Below are positions 61,501-64,000 of a DNA stretch of 64,000 nt, one piece after another. The DNA is taken from the NCBI GenBank assembly GCA_037954325.1, contig JBBMNZ010000026.1, forward strand, positions 6,823,501-6,887,500, written 5' to 3'. The DNA is from Fistularia commersonii. Lineage: Eukaryota > Chordata > Actinopteri > Syngnathiformes > Fistulariidae. The notes under the pieces are model-generated. The model worked only from the letters and a program-made list of their open reading frames with translations, did no database searches and had not been told where the DNA came from. Numbering within the stretch: the first letter of the stretch is position 1; each line of letters begins with the position of its first letter. The position numbers and the translations under genes are program-made.

Positions 61501-62598
61501 CTGGAGTTTTTAAAGTGGAAGATTAAGTTTGAGCCGCCAAAGATGAGGAGCTATGAATAGCCAACCTCGCAAACACAACTCTAATACGGTCTGCGTGATG
61601 CAATACATAGACACTATGGAGACGACCGTTAAGTTGTGATTGACACTGTCACAGTTGCCTCCATCTTTGTGCATCTGTTTACGTTGCCGTGTCCCCCCCA
61701 CCCCTTACATTTAAGCCTTTTTATTTGCATATACAAGAGAAACGAAGGATTCAATGCCATCCACAATGACGTCCCCGCTGACTCCGATCTAACTAATAGT
61801 CTCTGCGTGGAAGCAGAAGTGGGAAAATGATAAGCATTACAAGAGCACGTCGTGGAACGGCTTCTATTTTTTTATTTAAAACATCATTGCATTGTACCGT
61901 CGATCCAATAATACAGCCATTGAGCGAATGCTGATACGTGCGCACACGCACTCTCCTCGTGAGCAGATGATCGCGCGGGACTCGCGCCTCCCTGTCCATT
62001 TCCAGCATTCTTGCTACTGGGAGTGAATTAGTCGTCCTGGTGTCACCACATTTCTGGAGTGCCTTGATCAGGGACTAGATCGAGACAAACAGTCATAAAG
62101 AGGCTCAAACCTCCAAAGTGGCGGGGCAGGCCTGCAGCCACGTGTTCACGGCCTCGGAGAAGTTTGGTTTTACGGGGCCAGGAAGACATCCACCTTGTAG
62201 TAGAAGGTGTCGGGAGAGCATTGCAGCAATTCTTCCCCTAACAGGCAATTGACAAAATAATGTAGCCTCAGAAGACTGGGGAGAAAAAAAAAAAAAGAAA
62301 GAAAGAAAAAAAAAAGACTTCCTACCTCACAAATCACACCTAATTAAACACAAAAGCCAAGTCCATTAAATTAGGGTTCAGAAAGCCTTTTAATATCAAG
62401 GCGAGAGGTTTCTTCTGGTTGTAAAAAAAAACAAAAAAAAAACGAAAACACATTTGAGCTGCGGCATATTTGTGTCTCCTTCAAACAAATTGTTTAAGTA
62501 CAGAGGGAAAGAGGGTAGGGCTGTTACTCCGGCATTCCTGGGTCACCTCACAATACAACAATGGTTTGCCATTTCAGAGTGCACTGCTGCTTGAATTT

Positions 62599-62634
<36 letters not shown>

Positions 62635-64000
62635 TGTGTGTGTGTGTACATAAAAATAAAAGTACATTCAAGCCGCACTGAAAGAGATCAATAAGTGCAC
62701 AGAAAAAGGAAAATGGCCATAAACACAGGGGCTTTTATTCAGAGAGCCGCAACTCGGATGAAAGCACAGAACGCACCTGGAGAGCAGCACAACACGAGAG
62801 GGCCCAGAGTTATCAGGTGGGGTCGAAGAGGGCTGGATGTATTCAGACGTCCGCGCCATCCATCTCCACACCCGCTATTAGATTTCTAATATTGTTAGCT
62901 TTAAGGAGGCTCGGCTTTCCTGCCACAATGAGACAGATTTAGCCCTGGTTGCCCCCTTTTCCCTTTCAGCGCCGCCTCACGAGGTCCTCTCGGTTTTCCC
63001 GCAAACAATGGTCCCGGGTCTGGTCCTTATTTAAAAGATTAATAGAACGCTGCCTTGGCAGAGACGCAATCAGCGCGATTTCCCTGACAGCGGGAAAAGT
63101 GCGAAAACAAGGCAAAGAGGAGCGGCCATTGTCACGCGTCCCGACTGGCTGCCAGCGCTCAATTGAGACGGCCGTGGCTTTCAAACCCGGCCGTCAATCA
63201 CGACAGAAAGAATCAATGGTGTGAATTTGAATGATGAAACAATGAGTCGTGATCCGGCAATTTCCTCGTCATCAGCTGTTTGAATTCCAACTCACTCCGG
63301 TTGTGGAGATTTCGACGACGGGACATATGGAACGCGGCCTCGCCTCGATTTGCCGGCGGCAGCCTTCAATCGCGAGCAAGTGTGTAATCACCAAACGTCT
63401 TCCTCTCAATCACGGCCACAATCGGCGCCACGGCGTTGTCACTGGAGACGGGCGAACAGAGCGGAAGCGCTAAACAAATGACGCGCTTTAAATGACACTT
63501 AATTTCAGACACCCGGCTCCAGTAAACAGGATCCATCAAACTTTGCTGGGAGCTTTTATGAGGCTGCCTGAGTCCGTGGGGAGACGAGAGGCCCTTATTT
63601 ATCAAGAGGCCCCGATGAAGAAACCAAGTCTTTTAGTATTCGCCCCAAAAGCGTTGAAGAGGAGGACAAATTTCAACCTTTCAAGTTTGTTTTTTTTTCC
63701 TCTTTTAAGACAAAAGTCACCGATAGTTACAAAAACAGCAAAACAGAAGCTAATGACAGCCTCTGAGAAGAAGGCTGAGAAAAACAAAACATCCGAGCTG
63801 GCGAGGAAGTCAAAGAAATGAACTCCGAACAGCTGCTTTCTCAGCCCCCAACCCCTTTGTTCATCCCATGAGAGCAGCCTGATCCGAGATTGTGTGGCTG
63901 ACAGAGGGCGACCAGAGCTGTGTTCGCCTCCCCACTCCTGTGGCTGCGTGCCCCCTGCCCGCCCCGCCTACTGCCTCGCCATCGGTCCGCTGCCGGGAGG

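Larger units (their letters stand above)
47661..64000. other. Upstream part of FAM222A locus, no coding gene seen
   Basis: The acceptor at 47661 shows the FAM222A transcript starts further right, so part or all of this stretch is intronic 5' sequence. I see no coding exon. It contains a SINE-like element (51090-51263), microsatellites (52272-52299, 54750-54783, 58446-58510), homopolymers (48440-48476, 53783-53808, 55317-55338) and unique stretches with homeodomain-type TAATTA and ATTAAT cores. The longest open frame (58898-59443, plus) resembles nothing. Confidence 0.5.

Noticed and set aside
1..64000. CRISPR arrays, operons, rRNA genes
   Set aside because: The window is vertebrate nuclear DNA. 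No spaced direct-repeat array or rRNA sequence was seen; the tandem repeats present are microsatellites.

Overview
The window is nuclear DNA from a teleost fish. The genes are split by GT-AG introns and sit among CA/GT microsatellites, long A/T homopolymers and DNA-transposon relics. Four protein genes are recognisable and their order and orientation match human 12q24.11: TCHP(-), GLTP(+), TRPV4(+), FAM222A(-). A compact, percomorph-like genome fits the spacing, but I cannot name the species.

Layout. 1-292 holds the first coding exon of TCHP, reading off the left edge. 293-1541 is the divergent TCHP/GLTP intergenic region. 1542-5857 is a complete five-exon GLTP gene (209 aa, all key glycolipid-binding residues present). 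Its short 3'UTR is dominated by a pure 26-copy CTTCT repeat. 5858-9121 holds the GLTP poly(A) signal, a CTCF-like site and candidate 5' exons of TRPV4. 9122-20115 carries fifteen TRPV4 coding exons whose splice phases all join. The channel core is intact, but the selectivity filter reads GMGE, and the turret glycosylation site, the N-terminal proline-rich segment and the C-terminal tail differ from mammals. TRPV4 introns contain a hAT-type MITE with a perfect 8-bp target duplication, a TA-flanked MITE, a LINE reverse-transcriptase fossil, and one of two inverted copies of an unclassified repeat; the other copy is in GLTP.

20116-29488 lies between two convergent genes and holds the 3' ends of TRPV4 and FAM222A. 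29489-30981 is the large last coding exon of FAM222A (minus strand), with a 22-residue polyglutamine tract and a His-rich tract. Its small first coding exon (32 codons) was located 16.5 kb upstream at 47518-47614 from the MLACLQR start and an exact phase match. From 30982 to the right edge, everything except that exon is FAM222A intron, upstream noncoding sequence, microsatellites, homopolymers, a SINE-like element, GC-rich islands and stretches that look like conserved regulatory DNA.

The genes do not form a pathway: GLTP moves glycosphingolipids, TRPV4 is a calcium-permeable osmo/mechano/thermo channel, TCHP is a centriole/keratin protein and FAM222A is poorly characterised. Their linkage is conserved synteny. 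I found no new multi-gene system. The main leads are the TRPV4 pore and terminal differences, the GLTP 3'UTR repeat, the inverted repeat pair next to splice sites, the polyQ/polyH expansion of FAM222A, and candidate regulatory islands in the FAM222A intron.
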